The position numbers and the translations under genes are program-made. Below the pieces are notes generated by a model. It was not told the DNA's origin. It saw only the letters and a list, made by a program, of their open reading frames with translations, and searched no databases. A DNA stretch of 64,000 nt from contig NC_065542.1 in the NCBI RefSeq assembly GCF_932294415.1, positions 45,721,942-45,785,941 on the forward strand, in the 5' to 3' direction. Shown here one piece after another: positions 22,023-34,517 of this stretch (positions are counted from its first letter, which is position 1; each line of letters starts with the position of its first letter). This stretch comes from Quercus robur. Its lineage: Eukaryota; Streptophyta; Magnoliopsida; Fagales; Fagaceae.

Positions 22023-24053
22023 CAGATCTTTTGTTTGTAGAGAGTGTAAATGCTGGACCAACGGCATTTGATGGTCTTCTAACCTTCCTCCACTTCAAAA
22101 AGATAGAGAATGCTCCAATGAAAACTAATACGAGCACAAATGCAGACAAAGATATTATGGCAATGGTTTTGAGGTTCATCTGCTGGTTCTTGTTGATAAA
22201 ATTTGCTGTGATTGGGAGGTCTCCAACACTTCCTGTTGGTCCATTGCCAATGTAACTCCCATAAGGTGGTGAAGAAGGAATCCCTGATGAAAACTATTTC
22301 AGTGACGAAAATATGATAATAAAATAAAAAAGAAGGATACTTGAAGGACTCCGTTTTGTTCTTTTCCCCTTTTGCTAGAAATTTAAAGGTAATCGGGGTA
22401 GGTACCTGGATAACTAATGTATAGCACTCCATAGTTACCAAAAAGAGTTGAATTTAGAGGCACTTTCTTATGCCAAAATCTGTCAGATGTCAGTACTGCA
22501 GTAGTATTATCAAACTTCTCTCCCAGTGGAACCAAGTTAATATCCACAACTGTACTTTCTTGATTTTGACTATTAGCAATAACACCCATAATTTTAACAT
22601 AGCTTTGCTCCAAATAGGTGCTTTCCGGATCTCAATCTCTATCTCCCTCATTACTGGAAAAACAGATAAAGTGGCTACATCCAGAAGAAGTTTGACTTTC
22701 ATGGGAAACACACAACCACAAGGTGAACCAATGGGAGTTGCAGTAAGTGGCTCTATACAAATTTGATCACAAGCTGCCAAAATATCTGTTAACGAGTACA
22801 TGAGTGGTTAAAAAACTCAAAACGAGCAACAGAAAAAGACCTTTAACTTTCATTCTAGCTTTTGAGGTGAACAAGATATTATGATCAATCTTTCAACTAA
22901 TGTTCAAAATTTCAAACTACCAACGATTTCTATTCCATAGGGTATGTGAGTCACTTTACCAAAAAAATAAAAATCAAACCATTTTCCCTAGTATAAACAC
23001 ACACTTAAGGCATTAAGAGAGAGAGAGAGAGAGAGACGGTACAATTACCATTTTTGTTAAGTGATAGTTTCTATTTTATCATAAGAACACTTTGACTTCA
23101 ACTTTTAAAGACTTTTTTCTCTACCATTTTTTTGATCCTGTATTCCACCCAAAATATGCTCCTCTTTTAAAAGATAGAGGCCACTGATTGATTTTCCTAA
23201 TATGCACTGGCTTTATTTGAATTTATAATTTTTTTAAAAAAAAACCTATTATAACATCTGAAACAAAATAGAAAAGGCATGAGTGCCAGCTTAACCTTAT
23301 AGGGTGGTAACTTTTTAATCTTGCAAATTTCAAGGCAAAAAAATTGATATTTGCCTCACCAAGAAGCAAAACTTTTGACAGCAGACACTAAAAAATTAAA
23401 AACAAGGTTACTTGTCAAATTTATCTGTCATACATATTTTAAGTGTTCTTGATATCTTGATACTTATGCTTTTTGCATAAGGGTTCTTTACAGACATTTG
23501 GGCACACAAAAGAGTCACGCATAAAAAATCATCTACTTCTCCTAGTTACCACTAAACATATCATGTCCAAAATTGAAATGTCTTGAGTCTTATATTAGGT
23601 ATGCATTCTCACTTACAAAGTTGTGAAGCACTATAAACAATGGTATGGCCATATTTCATTGTAGATATCTCAGTATCTTTTTTTTTTTTTTTTTTTTTTT
23701 TTTAATACAAAGTACGTGTGAGCAACACAGACTCTCAAGTAGGCAAATTCAATTTGACATATGGATATTACCATGGTTTTTTGAAGGGGATGGAGCAATT
23801 GCATCAGGTTTAACATGCTGATGATGACGATGATGACCACTTATTGGTGAGGGATTACTGCTAGGACCTGACATGTATAAGTAAAGATAGAGAAAACTAT
23901 TAACAACAACGTAATGTCAAGCTGTTAATATTATGAGCACAGTAATACCTTGGTAAAGTGGAGAAGGTCCAGGGGCAGTGGATGGTCCCAAAGAGGGCTA
24001 TGTTTTGGGTGGTTTTGATGCAGCAAATGACACACCCATTGAAATTGACCTTT
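22023..24053 (-). pseudogene. ALE2-like receptor kinase, ectodomain and membrane half
   Basis: Four exon-like pieces with GT-AG borders read 24053-23949, 23867-23772, 22785-22406 and 22283-22023. They give a Pro/Ser-rich stretch, a His-rich HHRHHQH patch, the Cys motif CDQICIEPLTATPIGSPCGC, the VVDINLVPLGEKFDNTTAV block, and a transmembrane helix followed by FLKWRKVRRPSNAVGPAF. This order matches plant receptor-like kinases of the ALE2 type, plasma-membrane kinases of epidermal development. It is broken by a TAG in the first listed exon (after PPKT) and by a one-base frameshift in the third (near 22625). It lacks the kinase domain, parts of which lie at 42 and 51 kb. Confidence 0.82.
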
Positions 24054-24859
24054 CTGCAAGAAGGAACATCATATGTTGAGCACAACTGAAGATATTCATG
24101 GACAGTTATCAATAAAAGCTAGAATGGATCTAAACTATTACTAAATGATGCATTGCATTAAGTGGCCACATAAATTTTACATTGAATGCACTAGTGAGGC
24201 ACTCAAAGGAAAGAAAGAGGGTAAACAAATTTGAATTATATGTTCTCAAGAGATGTTAACAAAAGGAGATATGTAAGGCATTCAGATGATAAGTAGATGA
24301 AAAAAAATGCTTATAGAGTGTTTCTTTGTATCAGGATAAGCAAATGAGCAAGAAATTTCTTCTAATTGGTGTATTATGTTGGGCTTGAGCAATATAACTT
24401 GATTTGATAGCTAAAGCCAGTGTGGTCCAAAGTAAGCTACGTGCTCAGGTGAGATGAGCTGCCACTAAGGTCACCTCCAAAAGCTCTGAAGCTAGGAGGC
24501 TTTAGTGAGGTGCTCACCTTCAGAGTCTAGGCAAGGCACCTTTAGTGAGATGTTCACCTAATGCCCAGGCACCCTTTAATGTGCATGAGGCAATGCCTAA
24601 AACAAATTCCCAATACACTCACACATATATACCTACACACCCTTTAGTGCTTGGGTGAGTGCCTCAAGCAATGTTTAAGGTGCATAAGGTGATGCCAAAA
24701 AACAATTCTACATGCACACACACACACATATAAATATTCCGCAATTTGGCAAAAGCAGGCAGTCTTTATTTTATTAAAGTGGGGGTTGAGCTAGCCACCA
24801 CAAACATATTAAAGACAAAACAGGAGAGAAGGGGGGGGGGGGGGGGGGGGAACACATTT
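24054..24859. other. Spacer with short CTTTAGTG repeats
   Basis: Between about 24410 and 24700 short, imperfect repeats containing TTTAGTGAG, GCTCACCT and AGGCAATGCC recur, as in decayed repetitive DNA. A G-run lies at about 24833-24850. No gene is seen. Confidence 0.5.
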
Positions 24860-25310
24860 ACAAGAATGAAACTCTAGAATTTGCTTAGACTTGCACAGTA
24901 CAAATTTCAGTCCACCCAACGCATAATGGGAAGGTTCCAACATTCTTCTTAGTTCAATCCCAAAGTCCCTCCATCCTTGTTACAACTTTCCGGCAAGGAT
25001 GATGATAGATCTCCGCAACCCGCCTACCTTAAGCTCAGTCACTGATAAATACTGACCAATCGAGTTTGACCCTTGTTGCAAAGTGTAAGCAATATCGCCT
25101 ACCTTGAGTGTGAAGAGCTGCTTTGGATTGACTCCAATCACGATGTGTTCTAGGTTTCGCATTAACCAAATTGCTGCACTCTTGCCCACAAAAACTGATT
25201 GTATGTAGTATTTTCCCTATTAAAAAATCTTAAGGGAGAAAAAATTCCCTCCTTCCTCCACCACCAACTGAAACAGTTTAGATTCAATAAAAAAAAACTT
25301 CAGAAACCAC
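24860..25310 (-). mobile_element. LINE ORF1 N-terminal fragment
   Basis: The minus strand reads FIESKLFQLVVEEGG, then GKSAAIWLMRNLEH, then IGVNPKQLFTL, then IELRRMLEPSHYALGG. It matches the start of ORF1 in the LINE at 33.3 kb and includes the N-terminal part missing there. Several frame breaks are present. It abuts segment P. Confidence 0.75.
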
Positions 25311-25318
25311 CCATTCCG

Positions 25319-26010
25319 AACCACTAACAATATGTCCATCTATAGTTTGGTAGTACATCTTGCACTCAAAGGATATTTTTACCTCCCTTTTATTGGAAGG
25401 GATAGGAGTCGGACTAGACAAGGTATCTTTTCATTACAATCTTCAATCTTAATTCTAATTTTGTTGATTCCTAGGCTAAGCCTAGAAATCTAAAAAGATC
25501 TTAGGGCAATTTGCTTTTGGAACAAAGGTAAGAAACTAAGACCTGCAACTTTGATTTCCATAAATCTAAAGAAAAAGACCTTAATACCCTGTAGAACACA
25601 ACCCTATTCCCAAAAAACTTTTAACTTCTCAAAGGGAGACAACAGTTCACAAGCAAATGGTTGATATTATTGGGGTATCTAAGATATGGCACCTGAGAAA
25701 ACTATACTTTAAATTTTAAACTTTCATACTATACATGAATACAACTATCGACTATGAACAGTTCTTTAAGAAGAAGAAAAGAATAGAAAAAACCTGTTTC
25801 AAATTCACATTCACTATAGTTTTATATTTTCCAGCAATGTATATTGATGATAATTAAGGCATCTATCAAACATTGACCACATAAATAGATGTAACAATAT
25901 CTACATTCTTGATAGGGACCTAAAGATGTAAAATTCCTAACTTAATTGCAATTTCACTATTGACAAGTTGTGTAGACTACAAGGCAGAGCATACTAGGAA
26001 ATTTCAGATT
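25319..26010. repeat. Segment P, copy 1
   Basis: It matches 40979-41668 in the same orientation with small differences, starting ACTAACAATATGTCC. No gene is recognised in it. Here it is followed by the 3' end of TK1; in copy 2 it is followed by the ALE2-like C-terminus. Confidence 0.85.
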
Positions 26011-26022
26011 TCCTACTAAGCA

Positions 26023-26336
26023 GTTGAACTATGCATAAGAGTAACACTGAACGTTTTGAGATTCCATGACAGTCTTTGCAACTTCCTTGACTACTTATCT
26101 GCTGACATAGTGCTGTTGACACACAAGCATGTAGACAGACCAATCAGTTCGGTCTGTGTCTCCATTGTTTTCCTTAGTTGAACTATGCATAAGAGACACA
26201 CTGAATGCTTTGAGATTCCAGGACAGTCTTTGCACCTTCCTTGACTACTTGTCCGCTGACATGGTGCTGCCGACACACAGGCATGTACACATCAGACCCA
26301 CCAATCAGTTCAGTCTGTGTCTCCTCTGTTTTCCTT
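26023..26336 (-). repeat. Tandem duplication within the last TK1 exon
   Basis: Two units of about 153-160 bp, at 26023-26175 and 26176-26336, both start AGTTGAACTATGCATAAGAG and end near TGTTTTCCTT. The right unit is part of TK1 exon 4. The left unit is a decayed extra copy downstream of the gene; it still encodes a ETQTELIG-like stretch. Confidence 0.85.
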
Positions 26337-27022
26337 AAGGTGAAGAAAGCACATTTACCACAAAGTTCACAGCGAGCAGTTAATTTGGTCACAGAATCAG
26401 CCAGGGGAATTATATCCAGCACACACCAAAGCTCCTCCTATCAACAATATTTATATTCATCACTAGAAGGATCTTGTTAGAATTTTCAAGCAATTTAATA
26501 TGATATGACGCCATTTAATTGCAAAAAAGTTTTTAAGTTATAACCTAATTGTTTCTCAAAAAAAAAAAAAAAAAAAAGTTATAAGCTAAAACTCTCAATC
26601 CAAAAAAGGTAATTATTATTATTATTTTTTAAATCATGAGCATAAAAATAGCTAAATATAATTGGTGGCCTATTTAAATACCTTAAATAATTACCATCTA
26701 GTCCAGCAACTATTACTCTTTTGCCATCATGATCAGCAGCTTCACGACAGAAATCATAAAGGTCCTCAAAGAATTGATCTTCATCAATACCAATCACATC
26801 TAACTGTCACCATAGACAGGTCAAAACTAAGTATCACTCCTAGTGTACATAAAAAACTGATGAGAGTTAAATGCAATAATCTCACCAAAAAAAGCCAGAA
26901 AACTATGCTCATTTCAAATTGAGATTTCTCAGACGCACAAACCACTTACTCGTTACTGAGACTGCATGTTTACCAAAAAACAATAGCTTTATTTCAAACA
27001 ATACACACACAAACGCACGCGC

Positions 27023-27028
<6 letters not shown>

Positions 27029-27061
<33 letters not shown>
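27029..27061. repeat. GA microsatellite in TK1 intron 2
   Basis: A (GA)n run of about 33 bp follows a CA/CG-rich stretch. No function is inferred. Confidence 0.95.
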
Positions 27062-27063
<2 letters not shown>

Positions 27064-28114
27064 ACGCACACAAAAGAAAATAGTTCTGCATTTTTACAAA
27101 AGAAAGAATACCATTCGTAATACATGTATCACAAATTGTGTCATTGAAATACCTGATCATATGCCTCAAGACCAAACTTTTGTCTGAATGATGACAAATC
27201 AGGTAAGGCCAAGCATGGCAATTTTGCCCCATCATGTGTCACGATTGAATCCAATCCATATCTTGTATCCTTATTCAATTTTACTATTGCCACACTTCTG
27301 CATAACAGAGATGTAAAAAAGAAACAAAGCATCATAAGAATAATTCAAAAAACATTTAAACATTGTTCAGTAATTCAAGTATTTGAATATTTGTTGCCCT
27401 GTATATGCATGCATAAAGCATGGGAATTTTTTTCCAACAGAAGTTTTGGTGTTTTTGTAGTTCAAATACCTGTGCAGCAAGATGCTTCACATAGTTGAAG
27501 TATCTCTTGAATGAACAATATCAACTGTGGTGATAAGAAGTTACAGGCTCCCATAGTTAAATTGATTAAAATCAAAAGCTTTAGATAACAAATGGAAGAA
27601 ATCCAATGAGAACACTGATCTCTTTCTAATACTCAAAAAACTAGAATTCCAATATCTATATAGGGTCCTTGGGTCTTCAAGAAAATAATGGGAGAGGAAA
27701 GGGATCTTAGGTTTAGGGTTTGGGTCCTGACACAATATATATATATATTTTTTTTGATAAGTAAGAATGTTATATATATGAATGGCTACTCTATGCATGA
27801 AGAACATAGAGCAAATCCAGAAAATACAAGAAGGAAAACAAAAAATAAATAAAAAAAGAAGAAGAAGAAAATCAATCCACAGATTAATTACAAAGAGAAA
27901 GAGAGCTAATGAAAGAAGGGAGAGAATCACTAGTCGTGAGTCCCCAAGCCCGAGACCAATCAAAAAGAGTCCCACTGAAAGAAGCAAGCATCTGATCACC
28001 GGAACTATCCAAATCCTCAAAAGTTTGCCAATTCCGTTCCTTCCAAATACACCAAAAGATGCACAATGGAACTAAATTCCATATCTGAGACGAGTGCTTC
28101 CCCAACCAATTCCA

Positions 28115-31100
28115 CTAGCTAGAAAGCAAATCTGGGATCGATCTAGGTACAATCCAAGACAGGCCAAAGGTTATAAAGACAAAGCTCCATAACTGATAAG
28201 CCATCTCACAATGAAGAAGTAAGTGATCTACCGTCTCTCCCCAATTTCGACACATAATGCACCAATCCACAAAAACCAATCTCCTCAATCTTAGATTATC
28301 ACCCGTTAGGATCTTATTCCAAGCTACACACCAAACAAAAAAGGAAACACGCCTAGGGGCCTTTACTTTCCATATAGCTTTCCAAGGAAAGACAATTGAA
28401 GGAGAATTCCTTAATTTGTTATAATATGACCGGATATCAAAATCCCCATCAAGCTTCAACTTCCATCTCATCCGATCTCCCACATCCATTGGAGGAGTAG
28501 TAGCTCCCAAAATACGAAGAAAATGCAGCCCTTCATCCATCTCCCAATCATTAAATTCTCGAATAAAACGAACATCCCAAATTCTTCTATCCTCCGCCCC
28601 CAGCCTTGACAAAGAAGCTTCAACAGATGCCTCCTTATCAATGGCAATACCATACAACCTTGGGAAAGCCAAGTGAAAAGGTTGATCCCCACACCACCCA
28701 TCCTGCCAAAACCTCACTCTATTCCCCAACCCAACAACAAATTGACAATTTTTGCTAAAGTCCTCCCATCCCATGCGAATACCTTTCCACAAACCACACC
28801 CATGAACTCCCCTACCCAGTTTTGAGGTCCAACCCCCCCATTCTTCCCCATATTTTGAAACTATCACCCTCCTCCATAACCGATCCTCTTCCTTCCCAAA
28901 CCGCCACAACCATTTCCCCAATAAGGCCTTATTGAACGTAGTAAGTTTCCTTATCCCCAACCCACCATTGGCTATAGGCGCACAAACTTTATCCCATCCT
29001 ACCAGATGAGATTTGCTATCACCCCATAGAAAATCCCTTTGCAACTTTTCAATTCTATTAGCCACATGAGTAGGAATTGTGAATAGCGAAAGAAAATAGG
29101 TAGGAAGACTAGATAGTGTACTCTTGAGTAACATTAATCGACCCCCCTTAGACAAATACAACTTCTTCCACCCGACTAATCTTCGCTCAAATTTTTCCAA
29201 AATAGGATTCCAAATTGAAGGGGAATTGTGTGAAGCCCCCAAAGGCATGCCAAGATAAGACATAGGCAACTTTCCAACTTTGCAGCCCAAAATATCAGCC
29301 AGGGCATGCACATTATCAACCTCCCCTATTGGAACCATTTCACTCTTATGCACATTAACCTTCAAACCTGTTACCGCCTGAAAACTAAGTAACAACAACC
29401 GAATATAAATGATTTGCTCCACATCCGCATCACAAAATAGGATAGTATCGTCTGCAAACAGTAGATGTGTAACACATTCCCCACCACCCCTCCTACCCTC
29501 AACTTTAAAACCCCGGATCAAGCCAGCTCCCTCCACTCTTTTCAACATCTTACTAAACACCTCCATCATAATCAAAAACAGCATAGGAGATAGTGGATCC
29601 CCTTGTCTTAAACCTCTTGAACTACCAAAGAAATCAGCTGGAGACCCATTAATCATAACAGAGAACTGAACTGTGGATATACAAGTACGGATCCACTGAC
29701 ACCACTTTACTCCAAAGCCCATTCTATGCAACAAATTTAACAAAGCCTCCCAATTCACATGATCATAGACTTTCTCAATATCAAGTTTACAAATGACTCC
29801 AGGAACCCTACTCTTCCGTCGGCTATCCACACACTCATTCGCAATAAGAACCGAGTCAAGAATTTGTCTCCCATCCACAAAGCTATTTTGAGTCTCAGAA
29901 ATCAACTGATAAAACCACTCTCAATCGATTTGCCAAAACCTTAGACAAGATTTTATACACACTCCCCACCAAGCTAATAGGTCGGAAATCTCTAATATTA
30001 GAGGCATCATTCTTTTTAGGAATTAATGCAATGAAGGTAGCATTAAGGGATTTTTCAAACTTACAATGTTGAAAAAACTCTTCAAAGACCGCTAAGACGT
30101 CTTTCTCCACTACTCTCCAACAATGATGATAAAATGCCATAGTAAACCCATCCGGACCGGGAGCTTTGTCCCCTTCCAAATCACGTACAACTTGAAGTAT
30201 CTCCTCCCTCTCAAACTTCCTTTCAAGCCAAACCCTCTCCACATCCCCAATACAATCAAATTCCAAACCCTCCACAAAAGGCCTCCACCTCTCAGTCTCC
30301 TTGTACAAAGTTTTATAAAATTGTACTACCTGATTAGTCACCTCGAATTCCTCTTCAAACACCACCCCATCCACCTCCAAAGTCCTTAGATGATTAAATC
30401 TTCTATGAGAATTAGCCACCTTATGAAAAAACTTGGTATTGTTGTCCCCTTCCTTGATACATAACATCCTAGATTTTTGTCTCCAGGAAATTTCTTCCAA
30501 AGAAAGAAGATGCTCCACCCGAGACCTCAAAGCTACCCTATGCCCTTTCTCCCCATCAGTGAGACCAAAGTCCCCTTCCTTGGTGTCTAATTTTTTCAGC
30601 TCCTCCAATAATTGTTTCTTTTGACGCTCTACATTACCAAACTCTCGGCGATTCCATTGCACAATGTCCTCTTTCAGAGCCTTCAATTTTTTTGCAAACA
30701 CGAAACTAGGTGTACCTACAAAAGAATGCCGATTCCACCAGAATTGAACTCTATCCACAAATCCCTTCGTCTTCAACCACATATTTTCAAATCTGAACGG
30801 ACTTTTCCCCCTTGCCATTCCCCCTGCCTCCAAAAGAATTGGACTGTGATCTGAGATAGGACGTGGTAAAATCCTTTGAAGAACATCTGAGAAATGGTCC
30901 TCCCAATCTGGAGTGACCAACGCTCTATCAATCCTGGACATCGTTGGGTTATCAGTACCACTTGACCATGTATATCTACCTCCGTCTAAAGGCAAATCAA
31001 CCAGGTTAAGATCCTCAATAAATTCAGAAAATTTTTCCATAGCCAAGGTCAAACGTGCCTCACCCCTACGCTCGCTAGGAAAGCGAACAATATTAAAATC

Positions 31101-31526
31101 ACCAAAGCAGCACCACGATAACCTCCAATATTGCTGAACACCCACCAACTTATCCCACATGTGACCCCTCTCAATATTCTCATTAGGGCCATAAACCCCT
31201 GAACATGCCCATATAAAACCATCCCCCACCCCTTGCCACTTTACCGAAACTGAGAAAGTGCCAACCATAACCTTCAGCTTCTCCAAAACCCTTTTATCCC
31301 ACATAAGCAAGATACCACCAGCAGTTCGATCAGCCTCCAAAACAGCCCAATCCACATATGGACAGCTCCACAAACTACAAACCAACTGTCTATTCATGCT
31401 AGCAATCTTCGTCTCTTGTAAACAAACAACATCGCACTTCCCCTCCGGCAACAAATTCTTCACCACAAGACGTTTTTGAGGATCATTTAAACCTCTAACA
31501 TTCCACGAAATCATTCTTATCTTCAT
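28115..31526 (-). pseudogene. LINE ORF2: endonuclease, reverse transcriptase, zinc-binding C-terminus
   Basis: The likely start is MKIRMISWNVRG at 31526. The first about 220 residues form an APE-like endonuclease with LQETK, the GDFN motif and SDHSPI. The RT follows, with FRPISLVGS, the catalytic FADDTILF box near 29440, and LYLSKGGR. A zinc-binding C-terminal block follows near 28430-28180. A frameshift near 29900 separates endonuclease plus RT start from the RT core, and another interruption near 28110 cuts off the final tail, which continues in a different frame to 27884. This copy cannot move itself. Confidence 0.9.
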
Positions 31527-31640
31527 AAACACTAAACTAACCCCTGCTATTGACACCAACACAAGACCACCTTTTATCTCCTGTCATAATTCACCAAACA
31601 TATTAAGTTTTGCAACTCTCTACGTCCCTTGTTTTTGGAC

Positions 31641-33332
31641 TTAAGACACTTTTTTACTACCCATTTCTCTCCTGTGTAACACATTGGCTGCTTCCATCTC
31701 AGTTTCTAGCCTCTGTAAGAGAGCAATGCACAACTTCTCATGTCTAGTCGTTGACAACCCAACCAATTTATTGAACCCAGGAATTCTGTGCTTCATCCAG
31801 CTAGAAATATCTAACTTATTCTCAATACTCAATACCTCAGTGCCCTCCTCCAACTCTACCAACTTTGTTGACACACCCGGATCAATGATTTGCAGAGGTA
31901 AACAATCTGACACTTCAGTTTCACCAAACCCCACAGAAAAATCAACTGCATCCTCCACAAGTATGACCTCCCTAGGAAGACTTAAAAGTTCCTTACTAGA
32001 GAAAGTATTAACTTCCTGACCCGATACTCCAAAACCCATTAACCCAGCTCGCAAAAACTCCAGAAACTGATCGGGAAAAGAAGGTCCGTTCAATCTCGGC
32101 ACAAATTCGAGAGTTACCAGCCTCTTACCTTCAGAAATCGACCCACCCGACAGCTTATTATGTCCCAAAACACTATTCCGGTCAGAACTGAGCTTGAAAC
32201 CCATTTTCAGAGGAATCTCGGTGCGCCCCGACACTTCCACCGGTGAAACCCAACGCTGATTAATTGGCATAACTCCCTCTGCCTTGGTCTGCATCGCCCC
32301 TACCGGCGAAACCACATGCAATGGACTGACCGATAAACTCCTTTCATCTTCATCGTCTCTCAACAAAACCTCCGGCGTCACTAACCCAGTTGTAAGGATC
32401 CTGGAACTCTCTTCAGTCTCATCGGGACTAAGTTTAGATGAGAGTGGGCCTAAAAAAGCGTTGGAGCATTCTCCAGCCTCTAAACTGCATGGGCTTGTAC
32501 TCAATGGGCTTAAGTTAGACACAGAATGGGTTACGGGCTGTTTTGGGCCCAACCCGAAACTCAGCTTCTCTGTGACAGCCCGTGGCACCCATTTAAAGGA
32601 AGTTTTTCCTTCTTTATAATTATCCCAGAAAACCCGTCTCTTCCCATTCTCAGACACCACCACTATTAATCCCTTCCCAGTCCATCGTGTATCCCTCAAA
32701 TCACACCCCTTCCCCTTTTCAGTTTTATTTGAATTCAAACCAAAAATTAATGGAGATCTGATTTGATTCTGTACCGGTAAATTCTCACCTACATTAATGC
32801 CCAAATTAATGCTCCTCCCTCTCCCCTCCCCTCCCCTCACGGCCGCTATACCAGGCTGACCCACCGGACCAGCAACCACCTGCTTCCGAGATTGATTCAG
32901 CGGCACTGCCGTCGTTTCCTTCATCCTATTCTGCTGTTTCTCCCCCATCGCATCATCTATAATATTCTGTCCTACAGCCTTGGTTTTACGGAAAGGATGA
33001 ATACCACCCTTTGCGTGCATTGGACCCTTCACTGTCTCAACAAAAGACCGAGATGGATTACGTTTCTGTGCCTGAGGAATAAACTTTACTTGGCCTGAAC
33101 CACCAAAGGCATATTGGTTGGGTTCTAACATCTTCCTCAATTCTAAACCAAAAACCTTCCAACCATATTTTTCTTTCCCTTCCGGTATTATGACAGACCT
33201 CCGGAGCCAACCAGTTTTGAGTTCAGTCACTAGCAAAAACTGACCAAAAGAGTTTGATCCCCGTTGCAAGGTATATGCAGTATCTCCTTCCCTAAGCGTG
33301 AAAAATTGTTTGGGATTCACCCCAATCGCCAT
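31641..33332 (-). CDS. LINE ORF1 (5'-truncated)
   Basis: The open frame of 563 codons begins AIGVNPKQFFTL and has a basic middle with SRSFVETVKG. It belongs to the plant LINE ORF1 kind (DUF4283-like region, RNA-binding in the family), judged by its place just upstream of ORF2 and its match to the fragment at 25 kb. The first ATG is at the truncated edge of the element, so it is probably not the native start. Confidence 0.75.
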   Translation of the reverse strand: MAIGVNPKQFFTLREGDTAYTLQRGSNSFGQFLLVTELKTGWLRRSVIIPEGKEKYGWKVFGLELRKMLEPNQYAFGGSGQVKFIPQAQKRNPSRSFVETVKGPMHAKGGIHPFRKTKAVGQNIIDDAMGEKQQNRMKETTAVPLNQSRKQVVAGPVGQPGIAAVRGGEGRGRSINLGINVGENLPVQNQIRSPLIFGLNSNKTEKGKGCDLRDTRWTGKGLIVVVSENGKRRVFWDNYKEGKTSFKWVPRAVTEKLSFGLGPKQPVTHSVSNLSPLSTSPCSLEAGECSNAFLGPLSSKLSPDETEESSRILTTGLVTPEVLLRDDEDERSLSVSPLHVVSPVGAMQTKAEGVMPINQRWVSPVEVSGRTEIPLKMGFKLSSDRNSVLGHNKLSGGSISEGKRLVTLEFVPRLNGPSFPDQFLEFLRAGLMGFGVSGQEVNTFSSKELLSLPREVILVEDAVDFSVGFGETEVSDCLPLQIIDPGVSTKLVELEEGTEVLSIENKLDISSWMKHRIPGFNKLVGLSTTRHEKLCIALLQRLETEMEAANVLHRREMGSKKVS

Positions 33333-33334
33333 AA

Positions 33335-34517
33335 ATGTTGCAGCACGTTAGAATAGACCAAGATTTAGAGGCAAATAAGAAACTTAGTCAGACATAATAT
33401 GTTTTACAGACTTTACTAGGCTCAAGAGAAGGTTATTATGCCAATTAAATGAAATTTGATATCAATCACTTCTACTAAATGGAAAGAAATGAAATTGAAA
33501 ATTACAAGTAATATGACATCCAAAATAGATTGAGAAAAATAATGGGTCTAGAGTGATAAGGATCTTGCAAAAAATGACTTTGGATGTGCATATGGACAAA
33601 GAGGATTAAGGAAGGGGGCCATGTAATTTCTAGAAGGATGAGAACTAAGGAGGAAAGGTTTAGAAAGTAGTGGGGAGAAGTGATTACATATCTTGCATAA
33701 ATGACACATAATTTGATAAGCTTCTATTTCAATTTTGAGGTTCTTTTTATATAATTTATATCTAGTTTGGGAACTTAAGGAAAGTGGAGTAGCGAGAAAT
33801 GCCAGGAATAAACAGCTGCATTTCTCATATATCACACTAAACAACAACCAAGCCTTAATCCCAAAACTTTTGGGGTTGGATTCTCATATATCATATAGTA
33901 TCATGCAGGATTTTACATATATATCATCGATTATATATCATATCATAAACAACAACATCCAAGCCTTAATCCTGAAATTTTGGGTTGTCTTCTCATATAT
34001 CATATCATACAAGTAAATTTTCATGCACTTGTCATTGATCTAGATTGCCTGTGAATTCAATAAATTTTGACCTTTACACATCATCAAAAAACATGAATAG
34101 ACTGAACACAGATACATATGCAAGCATCAATATGCATTATTTGAAATGCAATTTTTGGCATTAGCAGGAGTCTGGACTCTGAACAGGTCAACCAATATGC
34201 TTGGACAGATTGAATGGCTCTATCGCTGCTATGACCAGAACTAATAAACTGAAACTAAATAATTTTCTTTGGTAACAGATAAAAATATGTTTAAATTCTT
34301 GAAGAATGAAATAACTAAAATGATCCAGATGCCTAATTAGATAACACTAAATATGTAACTGATATCTATTAAGCCTCACCCATAAGTGCACCCTCCAGAT
34401 TCCACAAAATTTAAGAAAGCACCAAAGTTTTAGGCATACAGCTCTTACTCTCTCAAATGGCACTGCTTCGCAACAGAGAGATATTCACAGGAAATGAGTC
34501 ATTTTCCATTACGTGAG
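33335..34517. other. TK1 intron 1 and PPR downstream sequence
   Basis: Non-coding DNA matches 58124-59306. It holds short imperfect repeats of CCAAGCCTTAATCC near 33850 and 33960. No gene is seen. Confidence 0.6.

Larger units (their letters stand above)
27748..33334 (-). mobile_element. Nearly full-length L1-like LINE in TK1 intron 1
   Basis: A 5.6-kb minus-strand element has ORF1, ORF2 and a 3' end TTACTTATC plus a short A tail (T-run at 27748-27755). It is slightly 5'-truncated: ORF1 begins at IGVNPKQ, whereas the fragment at 25 kb shows more N-terminal sequence. The paralogous intron at about 58105-58130 lacks it. No clean target duplication is seen; about a dozen bases present in the empty paralogue seem to be lost, suggesting a small deletion on insertion. 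Confidence 0.92.

Noticed and set aside
27541-28020. 159-codon hydrophobic minus-strand frame
   Set aside because: Spans the LINE 3' end and intron junction; T-rich, no family.
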